From Tetraselmis striata (Eukaryota > Chlorophyta > Chlorodendrophyceae > Chlorodendrales > Chlorodendraceae), in assembly GCA_006384855.1 (NCBI GenBank), contig VCJN01000716.1:37802-101801 (forward strand): a stretch of DNA of 64,000 nt. Reading direction: 5' to 3'. The notes under the pieces are model-generated. The model had not been told where the DNA came from, ran no database searches, and saw only the letters and a list, made by a program, of their open reading frames with translations. The translations under genes and the position numbers were made by a program. Shown one piece after another: positions 1 to 12,424 of the stretch (the stretch's first letter is position 1; every line of letters begins with the position of its first letter).

Positions 1-783
1 TATTACATATCAGGTGGTGCATGGTACGTGTTGATTTATGAAATAGCGTATACCATTAAGGAATACGAGGATACGACAAGGATACCATCGTTATCTAATC
101 ATAACGCGCGTAGTAACTGTCAACGTAATCTTTTCGTTTTGCATCAGTCATCAGTACGCATCCTTTTATCGCCATCTAATGTCAAACGAAGCCCGTCGAC
201 TTTCCCTTAATAAATAGGCAGTACAAGATCAATCAATGTACGAAGTGCCTTCCAAAATCAAGTCGCTATACACTAGACGTATTTGTCACTTTTCTTTCAA
301 CAGATTCTAAATTATCAACACATCCTCTACTTTTACTCTATTAATTTTTTAATTGCCGAACATCTATCCTAGTAGAGTGGTTTATCCCACACGGCGGGCG
401 ATGTCAGAAAAAGCAATCCACAACGTCGCATGTCTTTCGAGTCCCCTTAGCAGCGTGAAAACATATTGGCGCATTGTTCATTTACACCATGGGGCGATGT
501 TAGCGGGTAGTATCGACGGGTGCCGGCGCACCTACCCATATAACAGGAAACCTTACTAACATTAAAACGAGCCTCAAACTGGGCTGAGGTGCAAGCGAAT
601 AGTAGAACACTAGATGTGGTTCCGCTGTCGTTCCATCTGCATTTGACCTCTGCCAGAGAGGGCAGGTTACTTATTCGCGGTGTTCCTATTATCGCGGGCA
701 CCGTTCGTCCACTCTGAAGCGTCATTTCATTTGCGTCTGTGTGTTCATGCAGGGGGGGGGGGGGGGGGGGACGCCCGCCGCAC
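1..783. other. AT-rich stretch without recognisable gene
   Basis: Positions 1-740 are AT-rich and show no reading frame with protein-like character on either strand. The remaining C-terminal part of GatB, expected here if the gene continued at its earlier exon spacing, could not be found. A poly(G) run at about 751-770 lies 13 nt behind the donor of the last visible gatB exon (minus strand). I see nothing else. Confidence 0.6.
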
Positions 784-2513
784 CTGCAGCAGCTTGGGCA
801 GGATCTCCTTGCAGATCTTGCCGCTGATGGTGCCGTCGTCGATGAGGGCGATCATCTCCGCCAGCGTGCCTGGCCGCAGCTGCAGGCTGTCGAACGTCAC
901 CTTCTCGTTCTGCCCAGCAGCCGCAGATACAGGGGGGTGGGGTGGGGGGGGGCTTGCTTAGCAGCCCGCCTCGCTGAGCTTCGACACAACACACAGCAAC
1001 ACATCACAACCGCGCTTCGGCTTCGCTTTATAATACTGCAGTTTGACACTTCAATGGCACCCCTTTTTCTTTGCGAGAACAAAAGGCCAAGTTGCCCGGA
1101 CATCTACCCGCACACACCACAAAAACGGCAACATGTGGCGCGCCCACGGTAGTGCGGATTACGGTGCAGCGCTGCCGACAGTTCATCCGCGCGCCGCTGT
1201 CCCTTTCAATATGGGGGGAGGGTCGGGGCGCCGCACCTTGCAGTGCGCCATGACGTCGCCCATGATCCAGTTGGCGGCGGGCTTGGCCTTGGCGCCCGCC
1301 TGCGAGGAGGTCCGCCAAAACACACGCGCCGCCAACGATCAGCCCCAACAGGGCATTCAGAGTTGCGTTTCCCCCCTCAGCAGCTGTGGGCAGCCAGTTC
1401 AGGTCGTTCAGGTTCTTGGGGCACTTGGGGCGTTGAGCAATGCACCATAGGGCTTTGGGGAGTTAAGGCCTCGGGATTTAGAGGTTTCAGGGTTGAGAAC
1501 CTAAACCCCTTGCAATCGTAATGAAACCCTGGCGGGCTCGCTTCTTGCGCGTGCGGGAAGGGGGGGGGGGGGGGGGGGCTCAATAGAGTTGTTCCAAGCT
1601 AGGAATAGAAAAGTCCTTGTACAGCGCAGCGAACAGCTCGGAGCTCAGTTTTGCTCGGGGTTTGCGCGCGTGTGGTGACACAAGTACCTCGTTTATGCAA
1701 TGAAGTGGTGGCAAATAAACAGTATCAGCAGCGCCAGCGAGCAACGGACGGACCATATCTTGATGCGTAAAACAAAATTCATGCGGTGTTTCGTAGCCTG
1801 GAACAACAGATAAAGCACAACAATTTACGGATCACAATGTAAGGATATAAGAAGACAATAACCATGTGATGAACAACATAAGGACAAACACAAAAGGACC
1901 GCAATATAATGATTCGCGGTGGAGTCGTCATCGTAACGGGACTTCAAATGGGAATGGCCAGTACTTATTGCCTTACCGTATGATTGTGTCACATTGGCTT
2001 TAGCGGCGATGTATTCGGTAGGGAGTGCAAATCCCGGCAGTGTCGCCCTGTACCCGTACCCGTAACGCACTGCCAGATATGGTACGCATTGGTACCGCAT
2101 TGGGCAGCGGGTAGCGGGGTACCCGTGTCGGTACGTTATTCGGGCTGCTCGTGCATGGCGACATCACTACGAATCATTATTGTGGAAACCATATATAAAT
2201 ACACACAAATATATATAATATATATAAATATATTTATATTTCGATATATATATCGATATATATATATATCTACATATATTATAGCACATAGTATATATAT
2301 AATGCATAGCATATGATATATAGCATATATACTTGTCATTGTGAGACCAGGAAGGACGGTGGCGAGGGTGGGCTGATGCGCCGGGAGACAAAGGAGGCGC
2401 TCATCCGGGGTACGCTCACCTCCAGCACCTCGTCAAAGTAGGCGGCCACCACGTGATCGTCCGCCAGCTGGAGCGCGTCCGCCTTTGGGAGCCCTGAAGG
2501 TGAGAGGGCCCGC

Positions 2514-2545
<32 letters not shown>

Positions 2546-3470
2546 GGCGCTCGTCATTGCTTCTTCTGTCGCGTGAAGGCGGGTCATCTCACCGCATGTG
2601 GAAACGGGCCAGCCGGGACTGGAAAATGGGACGGGGGACCAGCGTTGCAAATGAAATTGAGCGAGAGAAACATATCTCGATGCACATTGAACACCGCTAC
2701 CATGATGGAATATGAAACAAGTTGGACTAAGGTCCGGACACGTGTAACGTCACTTAATGACAATGACAATGGTTTGTCTTCCTTTCTGGACACAATCAAC
2801 TACGCACGAGGTTCGGGCTCTCAGTGAATAGTAACGACTGCGATTTTATCATTGTTGTGGTTCTGGAAATGTATCAGAAAACACCGCAAATCCAGGCCAG
2901 AGTATCTGGGTCGAGACAATGGAGCAAACCTATATTCATTATTTAGTGTCCCACGGCCCCGATGAAATGACACGGTCCGCAGCGAGGGTGCTGCAGGCGA
3001 GTGGATGCCGAGTCAGGGAACCAAGAGCCGGTGGTGCGTGTTTGACATGGGCGCAGAGGCAGAGGGGGTCTGGGGAAGAGGGCCGGGAGGGGGGGGGGGG
3101 GGGGGGGGGGGGGCTCTTGCCGAGCGAGAGGAAGCGCGCCCTACGCGCCGCGGGCAGCTCTGGCAGCGCCGCCGTGACGCGCGCCAGCATCTCCTCCGTG
3201 ACAACCGCGGGCGGCAGGTCCGGCTCCGGGAAGTAGCGGTAGTCGGCGAGGCCCTCCTTCCTGGAGGTGGGCGGCGGCATGGAGAGCCCGTCAGGAGCAA
3301 GCTCCCCTGGACACATACATATATATGTACACATACATACACACATATATAACAGACATATACAATCTCCATGTACACACATGTGTATATGTGTGTATGT
3401 GTATGTGTCCACATACACAATATACAATGTACATTTACATACACACATAATAACACACACACATACATAC

Positions 3471-3517
<47 letters not shown>

Positions 3518-6116
3518 GTATTTATATTCATATGTATATGTGTATATAAAACACATACAGATATATGTATATATATATATATATCACATAGACATCTACA
3601 CATCTACGTACACAATATACAGTATACACAGACATATACCCCGGTAGATCAATACTCTTCACCAAAGCTTACAAAGAAGCAGAAAGAAGCGCAGTGCCAG
3701 CCACCAGCCAGCTGCGCGCGGGCGGGCGCTCACTTGCGCATGCTGTAGGTGCAGAGCTTCCCCTCATCCCACAGCCGCGTCTCCTGCACGATCTCGGCGC
3801 CGCACCCCGCGTCCAGCAGGCCGCTCTGCCGCTCGATCTCAAACTCGATCGCCTTCTGCATCGCGCTGAAGGAGTTCATGTTCTTCACCTCCACCTGGCG
3901 CCGCCCGGCCGCAGGCGATCAGCCGACGCGGCAACGCCACCAGAACGGGGGATGTGTTTCCGCGCGCCGTACCTTGGTGCCGAGGGCCGCCTGCCCCTTG
4001 GGGCGCACCGAGATGTTGACGTCGCAGCGCATGGAGCCCTCCTGCATGTTGCCGTTGCCGACGCCGATGGTGCGCATGATGCGCTGCAGCTCCGCCCCGT
4101 ACTCCGCCGCCTCCTCCCCGGTGCGCATGTCCGGCTCCGACACGATCTCCAGCAGCGGCACGCCCGCGCGGTTGTAGTCCACCAGCGAGTAGTCGCTGCC
4201 GGAGAGCGCCGCCGCGCCGCTGTGCACCTGCGGCCCCACATGCGGCGGTGAGCGGTGAGCCGGTGAATGACCAATCCCCTGTCAGCGGGAGCCGCATTAC
4301 TCCCGGCCACAAAAGGGCAGCTGATGCTGAGCCTTCCCACCCCGCCATACCCTCCTAGGCAGCTCGGAGCTGGTGTGCCAGATGGGGGGGGGGGGGGGGG
4401 GGGGGGGGGGTGTCCTCCTCCTCCTCCTCGCGCAGATATAGTTGCAAATCCTGACTGTTGCAGGATACCTCTAGCGTCGGCAGATGCCCCCCCCCCCCAC
4501 CCCGCCCCTTCGCCCCAAGGGAAGAGACACAATCGCAATGTCCACCCTGCATCCGGGCAATCCCATCACACGCCACACCAGGAGTTGCACTGCCGCATGC
4601 AACAGCACAGCTTGCTAACACCGGCCACATTGCGGAGTGAGATACAACAGGAATCACTCCTGAGCGGCTGAACACACTACATGGCGCGGCGCAAATAGAG
4701 CCTGTTGGCAATGATGCTGGCATGGCTTGAGAGGGTGGGGTGGGGGCGGGGGTGGGGGGGGGGGGGGGGGGGGGGGGGGGGAGGGGGGGCTGCCAGCGCG
4801 CGCACCAGCTTGCCAGCGTCCTCCTCAATGTGCGCGCGCGTGATCCCGATGGTCTTGGGCTCCTTCTGGCTCTGCAGCTGGATGACGAGCGAGCCTGCCA
4901 CCACCCCACCAGCAGCCCTCAGCATGCACCGTCTCCGTCGGTGCATATTGTTGGTGTGCATGTGGTCTGAGGGGGGGAGGGGGGGGCACCTCCGCTGCAG
5001 ATGGGCTCGTCGTACTGGCTGATCTGGTAGCCCTTGGGCAGGTCGGCGTAGAAATACTGCTTGCGGTCGAACTTGGAGCGCGGCGCGATCTTGCAGCCGA
5101 GCGACACGCCCGCCGCCACCGCCTTGGCGACCACCGCCTCGTTCAGCACCGGCAGGGTGCCCTGTGGGGGTCAAGCGCCCAACGAATGGGTGGGTGGGTG
5201 GGTGGGTAGCATGACGGAGCCATGGGCATCAACAGGCCAGCCAGCTAGATCCCATGCCAGCCCCTGCCTCTGGCTCATGGCCAGCTTCCTCACTAACACA
5301 CGAGCGCTGTGCGATGCTGGGAGCAAAGGTCGGATCTTAGCGCCCACTTGTGTGCGCGTCATGCCGCCGCCCGGGGGTCTGGGTGGGGGTGCGCACCGGG
5401 TGGCCGAGGCACACGGGGCACACGTGCGCGTTGGCCTCCGCGCCGTACTCGTTGGTGCAGCTGCAGAAGGCCTTGGTGGCGGTGGACAGCTGCACGTGCG
5501 TCTCGATGCCGATCACGGCCTCGTACGCCTGGGCGCGCACGGCGGAGGGGAGGTAGCTCAGGCATCGTGGGTGGGGGGATGACTGGTCGACTGGTGGCAT
5601 GCTGCCGAACGATCAGCATATTGTCCCATGCCGATTCTCACCTATCTACAAGGAACAACACTGCAACATCTACAGATGATACAGAATGAATCTCCGGAGA
5701 AATGATAAAGAGCCTATATATAGTAATGAACCAAGGACGGCCGAAAGGAACCCATATAGAAGAGAGGACACGCGACCCTCATCCAGCAGCATCCAGTGAC
5801 GGCGCGGGACCAGTCGGGTATGAGCCCACGCCTGCCCTTAGCGCGACCCCGCACGCCAGCACAGGCGGTTACCCACCTGCTTCGCCGGTGCCTCCGCCTT
5901 GGCGTCCGCGGCGGTGGCGGATAGCGCCACTCTCATGGACCGCCCCGCCACAGGCCGCCCCGCCGCCGACCCCTGCCGCCCGCTCTCGCCACCGCCGCGC
6001 CGCGCCGCATTGGGGGCACCGCCGCGCCCGGAGCACCGCGCGCGGGTCGCGGGCGCCAGCGGCCGGCTGCTATGTGCGCGCTGGCTGCAGGTGGCGGCCG
6101 GGGACGGCGCTGCCAT
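784..6116 (-). CDS. gatB: Organellar glutamyl-tRNA(Gln) amidotransferase subunit B (GatB), 3' end missing
   Basis: GatB, with GatA and GatC, amidates misacylated Glu-tRNA(Gln) in plastids and mitochondria. Ten exons were placed by motif and phase: 6116-5877, 5528-5397, 5161-4990, 4894-4806, 4227-3973, 3894-3734, 3260-3121, 2493-2420, 1299-1237, 909-784. They join without a frame break into 484 codons. Residues 1-80 are an Arg/Ala/Ser-rich transit peptide. The body shows family motifs in order: [93 protein letters not shown] and [18 protein letters not shown]. The start ATG at 6116 is the first one giving a targeting peptide in frame. About 70 residues of the C-terminal GatB/YqeY domain are not visible. 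Intron 7 has a GC donor. Identity is near certain; exon ends are hand-called. Confidence 0.95.
2199..2340. repeat. AT-rich microsatellite in gatB intron 8/9
   Basis: Interrupted (TA)n/(ATAT) sequence with short TCGATA and GCATA variants. It lies in the intron between gatB exons 8 and 9. Confidence 0.8.
3301..3640. repeat. (CA)n/(TA)n microsatellite in gatB intron 6
   Basis: Alternating purine-pyrimidine sequence, ACATACAT-type followed by pure (TA)n around 3479-3510, filling most of the intron between the exons ending at 3734 and starting at 3260. It may form unusual DNA structure, but nothing suggests a specific function. Confidence 0.85.
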
Positions 6117-7118
6117 CGCGTGGCAAGTGGGGGGGGGGGCCTGCGCACAGGCGGCGCCGTGTTGGTGCGCACAGCTCAGCGACAATACCGCACAGAGGCA
6201 TGGAGCCATCAGCACCTGCCCGCCAATATACCCGCAACATCCGGCGTGCCGCCACCTCGGCGCAGCGGGTCTGGAGAAATCGCACCTAGCACGAAAGTAT
6301 GACGGTGATCTCAGCAGGTTAAACCAGTGCCACTCAGCGTGCTGATATGTTTGAATAGATGGTGCCGATGTGGTGCGGGGAGGGGGGGGGGGGGGGGGGG
6401 GGGGAGGCGGTGGTGGCAAGCTCCTGTCGAGGTGCGCGTGGTGGTCGATATCGCTCGCTGTGCTGGGGTCGCTGCACGGATGATGAGACGATGTCGTGGC
6501 GGCGGCGCGGGCTGTCTGTATAAGCAAGGACAATCAGGATTAGTGAGTAGGGTTTGGTTACGAACAAGGGGTACAGTCGGGCGAAGGCAAGGGCAAGTCG
6601 TAGGGTACAATCATCTACGACGGCGCGGGGCGCGAGTGTCCGAATTTTGATGCTCCGATGCGCGCGTTTGCTGATATCAGGTAAATTGTAGTCATCATTT
6701 ATTTTCGGTGCGCATGTGAATAATCGCTATGGGTTATTCCCATCGATTCCCATTTCGGACGGGCGATTTGCCAGCGATTATTATTTGCTGACGCGGCGCT
6801 TCTGATGGCTACGAAGAAGTAGCGACTACCTGTACCTCGTCCTGATGCTGAGATACGCGCGATCGCGAGTGGGGACGATACGCGTAGTACCTGTAGTACC
6901 TGCAGTCTCGTCACCTGCCGGCCCCGCGCTTACGCGCTGCTGCGCTTGAAGTTCGTTGCGCTGCCTCGCGTCGCGCCTCCGCTGTTATTATTCCTTCGCA
7001 TCGCCACTTCACCCCAATACTTCACGGGCTGCTGTTCTCGACCAACCACGGCGGGCCTCGTGGTGAAAGCGTCCCCTTGGAGCCGACACCCTTGCCAGAC
7101 GCCTGCTCCCTGGTCGAC
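6117..7118. other. Divergent intergenic region between gatB and the AlgH-like gene
   Basis: About 1 kb separates the start codons of the two divergent genes, so it must hold both promoters and 5' UTRs. A poly(G) run at about 6380-6404 is the only obvious structure. I could not recognise a TATA box or any defined regulatory site. Confidence 0.6.
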
Positions 7119-10100
7119 ATGTTCTCGGCAGTCGCCATGCGGCCGCCGTCCGGTGCGTCCTCGGCGGCGGGCCGCCGACCAGAAGTACCCTCGACAGCGC
7201 GCCACTGCCGCTCGGCGCGCCCCCTCGCCCCCGCCAGCTGCCCCCGGGCGCCCAGACCACGGACGCAGCTCCGCGCGCGCTCCTCGAGCGACAGCGAGGA
7301 CGAGCAGCAGAACATTGCTGGCCGCAGCCAGGGCGAGGAGGAGGCCCCGCAGGTGGGTTGAGCACATTTCGCACTGTCAGGGTATATTCCGCAGGATGAG
7401 GGGAAAGCTGTACTGTATTAATGAAATCCAAACCAAACAAAAGGCATAGTTATAGTTTCTCTGCAGTTTCCCGGGCGCTGTAATTGATCGTCGGAACATC
7501 GTCGCCTCGGAAGTGGCATAGCGAGCGCACCAGCAGCCGGCTAAGTACCTGGTTGAGCCTCTAGCCCGGTGGCTAAATAGAACGCGTGATGTCTCTCCGC
7601 CACCTGACCGCTACGACGTGTGCCGGCGCGGTGGGCTCCGCGGCACTGCGACGCAGCGAGTGGGAGAGTGAACAATCCGCCGGGGCTGCCCCCCCCCCCC
7701 CCCCCCCCCCCCCCTTTTTACCAACTCACGACTCGGCACGCGCCCACCTGGCAGGTCCGGGGCGACTGGCGCGCTTTCCGTGCGGGCCTGGTAGCGAGCG
7801 AGCAAGCCAGTGTCATGACGGACGCCGGGACGCAGGGTGAGCGCGCCCAGACGGCCAGCGGCCAGCGCATACCAATCGCGCCGCGCCGAGCAGGAATACT
7901 ACCCTTACTAATTGATTAGGGGGCTACCTCCCCCACCCCCATCCCCCCCCCTTCCCGTTCTCCCTTCCCCCGCGTGGTGGCTGCTAGCTGACCCCCCCCC
8001 CCCCCCAACCCCCCCCCCCCCCCCCCCCCCGCCCCCGGCTTGGTGCCTGCCGGTGCAGACGACATTCAGCTATCATATGACCGGAGCCCGCAGAGCACCA
8101 GCCGCTGGGCGCATCTGATCCCTCAGCCGGAGGCGGGCTGCCTGCTGGTACGGAGGCGGCGGCTCTTATCACCCAGGAAAAAGGAGGAGGGAGGGCGCGC
8201 GCAATTGCCCCTCTGCCTGCCCCCCCTCCATTTTGGCATCCATGCCCCACTCATCCCTTCCCCTCTCGTGCACCCTCAGGTGTGCCGGCAGCCGGACCTG
8301 GGCTTCTTTGACCGCACCGTCATCCTGCTGCTCACACACGGTGCGCCCACCCCCCACCCCTTCTCTCAGTATCCCCCTTAAGCACTACCCCCTGCGGGCG
8401 GCGACACCACCCGCAGCTGACATGGCTGATGGGGGCACAGAGAACTCGGAGGGCAGCTATGGCCTCATCCTCAACAAGCAGTCCACGCTGATGGTGGACG
8501 ACGTGGCGCTCGAGGGCCTCAGCCGCAAGGTGAATGCTCCCGCCCCAGTAACACCCGGCCCGCACATCCGAAAGGGACGACAAGACGTTTCAGGCGGCGG
8601 GGGGGTGGGGAAGGGGGGAGGTCACAGCACCTTGCCGCCGTTGCGTGGCTCCATGTGTGCGGGAATGGGTGAAGGCGACGGTCGGTGGCAGGAGCTGTGA
8701 GGACTGCTGAGGCCAAAGCTGAATAGGGGGCGCCGGGGCTATGCGCACGCCGGTGGGGGCGCCGGCGGGACAACTACGAGGGCTACCCGCGCCATGGCCT
8801 GCCCTTCCTGTGGCAGGTCAGGTGCGGATACAGCGGCGGTGTTCCGTTGGGTAGCACCGCGCTCCCAATGCCAGGCTACCATCACACGGGGTCTTCCAGG
8901 GGCGTCGTCGTCCGCGGTCCATAGTACTGTTTTTACCAGGTGGCAGAAACTGTAAACGGCGGTGCCTACCCTGGCCGTGTCTTGCCACCCTTCTAGCGTT
9001 TTCCAGTCATGATCTGCGGTTGTTATCCGTAGACTGTTATTCTCGTGTTTTGAATAGCAATGATACTAGTGTTGCGGAAGCTCCATCGGAACAAACTGAT
9101 TGAATGTGACCGTGATATCACATTCGCAGCCGCCACGGGTGCGAGGAGCACTACGGGTACGGGGGTACAGCACCTGCTGGCGATGATTACTGGTGTGAAT
9201 TACAACAAGGGCAGTAACAAATCCACCCACTGCTACAAGCAGTACTCCACGCTCAACACAGCAATCCGCCTAGAGGCGGCCCGCATCCCGCACGAGGCGG
9301 GATGGATGAGTGATGCGCGCGCGGTTCAGAGTCGGGGCCATGATTTCTGGTGCGGGTACTGGCGTGCAATAACCCTTCCGCTCGTATTACTGCGCGCGCA
9401 CTTGTACCAGCGCAGTACCAGTCGCATCAGAACATCGATACGCGACCAAGGCAGCGTGAGGTAGGCTAGGCATTCCTGGTAATGTGGCGGTCACTTGCAA
9501 ATAACACCGGTAATTTACTAGTGATACCGGTGCCAGAAGGGACTATGTGACGACACGATACGCGTAGTAATCGTGTGCGTAATCTCATCGTTCACCGGTC
9601 CGCAATCCGTGTTGCGATATATTTGCAACAATGTATGTAATATTTTCCTGGAAGAATGGCAACACCCAAGCGAAGAATGCCCCCCCCCCCCCCCCCCCCC
9701 CCGCTGTCCATAGTGTGATTCGCAATATGACCAAGATGGATCTGCTAGTTTTCTTTTAAGAAAAGCCAAATTAGCAACACATTCTATTTCCTATTTTAAG
9801 TGCCGCACTTCCACCCTAATAGACTGGTGAGTATGGACTTTCTGCTGGCAAGATATCACTTTTCGAGAGAGGGGGGTGGGGGGCTTGAATGTGGGTAGCC
9901 ACAAGGGTGCGCCGAGAGCATACGGTGGCTGAGGGGCATCGCCCCGCACCGATTGGGCATCTGGCCGCCGGCCCATTTGTGAAATATTGGAAACGTGATG
10001 ACCCCGTGATGCATCTCTTTAGAGTTGGTGCTCTCTTAGGGCAGGGTAGGGTGTTGCGACATCTGTGTCACAGTTGGTCGGCACTCGTGGCAATGCAATC

Positions 10101-11608
10101 ATGCAAGTCAGTGCGTACTCGCCTGCCGCTGACCCCAATGCGGCTGGTCCTGCGACCTATCCCCCGCCCCCCCCCCACTCCTTGTGGTATCCCCCCCCCC
10201 TTTCAAAACCACCAACCAAACCCCACCCCTCTCACCCCTCTCACCCCTCTCCCGGTGCGTGGCTGCGCAGGCGTTTGCCGGAAACCCCCTCTACCTGGGT
10301 GGTCCCGTGGAGCTGGGCGTGCTGGGCATCCTGCACGGCGTCCCCGGCGTGAGTGGGGCGGAGGAGGTCTCGCCGGTGCGCGCCCCCCCCCCCCCCCCCC
10401 CCCCCTCCCCGGGGCCCCTCCCCCGGGGGCTGGCTGCGTGTGCGGCGAAGGACGGGGTGGCTGGGGACGAATGCCCCGGACCCACCGCCCGGCGGGATGC
10501 GGAACCCGGCACCACTCAGCGGCGGGTGAACCACTGCCGCACCACGCCGCGGCGGTGCGGCAGCGCCCAGCATCCAGTGCTGTCTTGCGGGAGCTGCTGC
10601 AGGGGCGGATGCTCGCCCCTCTCCGCCCCCCCTTAAAAAAAAGCTCAGCGCCATCACGCGCCCGGATGGGCCGATGGCGCGGGGGTGGTAGGAGGGAGGG
10701 CATCGCTCTGCCGCAGTTGCGGCGCTGCACGCTCTCAGCTCGCGCCCCATCCTGCGCGATTCGCTGCGACGGCACAGCGTCATTATTTGTGGGCCGTCTT
10801 TTCAGCCAAAACACCCGCGCGGCTGTCGACAATGGGCTGGTGGTGACCCGGTGGGGGGGGGGGGGGGGGGGGGGGGGGGCAGGACAACGTAGGCAGCGGG
10901 ATGTGTGTCATCCGACAAAGGGGCGGTTAATCGCTCAGTTGTGGTGCTGACGGCGCTGCCGGTGCCCCCCTACCCCCCCCCCCCCCCCCCCCCCGGGGGT
11001 GCCCGTTTGCGCCAAGCAGGGTGTGTTTCACGGCGGCCTGCGGCACGCGGCGGAGATGGTGGGCGGCGGCAGCGCCGACCCCTCGGAGTTCCAGCTCATC
11101 TGCGGCTACAGCGGCTGGGCGCCCTTCCAGCTGAGCGGCGAGCTGCACTCCAAGTCCTGGTACCCGATCCCACCCTAAGCAGCCCTAGAACAACCACAAC
11201 GACCCGACCCGTCTCCTCCCACCCGTCATGGAGCAGGATTGTTAGGGTTTCCAGGGCGATAGGTCAAGACGGTTTGTATGCCCTAAACATGTGAAATAAG
11301 GGCATGGACCAAAGCCGTAAAACTTTCGTGAAACCCCAATACAACGCTCTTACGGAACCTTGAAGTCAGACCCTAAAACCCTAATTACATGAAACCCTAC
11401 TCCGCAAGCCCCAACTATTGCACACATGCCCATGATGCATCTCAGGTACGTCATCTCCGCCAGCCGGGACATCATCCTGGAGTGCGCGCGCGTGCGGGGG
11501 AAGCACGAGCTGGACGTGCGCAGCAACATCTGGGAGGACATCCTGCGGCTCGCCGGCATCGACCCGCACAGCGTCGGTGCGCCCGCCCCCCCCGGGGCCA
11601 AACCCCAC

Positions 11609-11639
<31 letters not shown>

Positions 11640-11961
11640 CAACAGGCCGTCACAGTGATGAGGGGGTTGCGCCATGCGGATTTGGGGCCGTTCAGGTGTT
11701 GCCGTGGACAAACTCGGCGCTTTGGCGCTTTGCCCCCCCCCCCTCCTCCCCGCTTTTGTAGTGTGAGAGGGGACGACTGGTGACGCGCTCTTGTAAGAAA
11801 GCCACGTCATCAGAAACGTAGGGGGGTGCCTGCCGGCGCCTCCTTACAGTAACGGCATGTCTTCGTTGTATATTCGCCCAACGGTTTTGAGTGGCAAAAG
11901 GCAAAAGGGGCTTGCTTATGGCTGCTGTCTTCCAGGCGCGGCGGCACCCGTACGAAAGTAA
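7119..11961 (+). CDS. Organellar UPF0301 / AlgH / DUF179 family protein
   Basis: Nine exons join in frame into 318 residues: 7119-7352, 7755-7836, 8059-8147, 8280-8340, 8441-8529, 10271-10375, 11020-11159, 11446-11576 and a tentative 11936-11961. Residues 1 to about 75 are a Ser/Arg/Pro-rich transit peptide starting MFSAVAM. The body shows family features: DWRAFRAGLVASEQ, WAHLIPQPEAGCLL, FFDRTVILLL, GSYGLILNKQ, NPLYLGGPVELGVLGILHG, EEVSPGVFHGG, ICGYSGWAPFQL, SWYVISASRDIIL and IWEDILRL. The 1.7-kb intron 5 carries the 9.2-kb repeat. Plant members of the family are predicted plastid proteins; bacterial AlgH/YqgE proteins have no settled biochemical role, so I assign none. An earlier in-frame ATG at 7077 would add 14 residues. 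The last exon, ending in APVRK and a TAA, is the least certain. Confidence 0.9.
9191..9345 (-). repeat. Dispersed repeat with conserved hairpin, copy 1
   Basis: It matches 59757-59885 in the same orientation, with blocks such as GTGTGAATTACAA and GCGGCCCGCATCCCGC conserved. Both copies contain an 8-bp inverted repeat, CATCCCGC/GCGGGATG, with different loop bases. At 59.8 kb the repeat abuts the end of a minus-strand retroelement coding region, so this copy is probably the 3' end of a 5'-truncated insertion in intron 5 of the AlgH-like gene. Confidence 0.7.
11229..11400. repeat. Telomere-like CCCTAAA motifs in AlgH-like gene intron 7
   Basis: Degenerate TTTAGGG/CCCTAAA units, including ACCCTAAAACCCTAA at about 11371-11386, lie between exons 7 and 8. 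This is an interstitial motif cluster, not a telomere. Confidence 0.75.
11612..11640. repeat. (CA)n microsatellite
   Basis: Pure CACACA run just behind exon 8 of the AlgH-like gene, inside the last intron. Confidence 0.9.
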
Positions 11962-12175
11962 GAGAACTAAGAGTTGGCCCCGTCGGGTCATCGATCATAA
12001 GCCGCCCCAGCGATTGACGTCTTTGCGCCACCTGCAGTCGTAGGTCTGGCGTAGCCCCCAGGTGACCTATTAAGTGCATTATTTCGAGGCCCCACTGCGG
12101 ACACTAAGGTACTTAAATCTTATTAGTGCTTAGTGCAATACATGAGGCTGCAGCATTGGGTATGGGCCAGGGTTG

Positions 12176-12400
12176 GGCTGCAGTCCACTTCCCAGTACTG
12201 CAGGCTGCAGTACTGCAGGCTGCAGTCAACAGGCTGCAGGACTGCAGGCTGCAGTAGCACTGAAACTGCTGATTATAGGGAAGGGCGGGACAGTGAAGGG
12301 CATATATGTGGGGCACTTTGGGTAACTGCACTGCTGCAGCCCCTGTTCGGGAAGTACTGCAGGCGGCAGTGCAGTGGCTTAACTGCAGGCTGCAGTTTCC
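12176..12400. repeat. CTGCAGG-rich low-complexity tandem repeat
   Basis: Repeated units of the type CAGGCTGCAGTACTG are densest at 12195-12255, with scattered copies to 12400. They form overlapping palindromes centred on CTGCAG. No coding potential is seen. Confidence 0.8.
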
Positions 12401-12424
12401 CAACCCTGGTATGGACCATAGCCA

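Noticed and set aside
739-1152. Plus-strand ORFs rich in Gly, Pro or Arg across the gatB region
   Set aside because: They are antisense shadows of GC-rich gatB exons and of poly(G) tracts; the minus strand carries clear GatB motifs.
3694-4251. 185-codon plus-strand ORF
   Set aside because: Antisense to gatB exons 5 and 6; composition is Ala/Arg/His-rich without motifs.
5838-6533. 231-codon minus ORF taken as a whole
   Set aside because: Only its part from 6116 to 5877 is used as the gatB transit-peptide exon; the upstream part crosses a poly(G) tract and encodes poly-Pro.
8759-8816. Possible extra exon in the AlgH-like gene reading DNYEGYPRHGLPFLWQ before a GT
   Set aside because: The family sequence runs directly from GLSRK to AFAGNPLYLGG, and no acceptor in the right phase precedes it.
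9060-9464. 134-codon plus ORF inside intron 5 of the AlgH-like gene
   Set aside because: Overlaps the dispersed hairpin repeat and has no recognisable domain.
10780-10851. Possible AlgH-like exon reading NTRAAVDNGLVVTR
   Set aside because: Exons 6 and 7 already join in phase to give EEVSPGVFHGG, as expected for the family.
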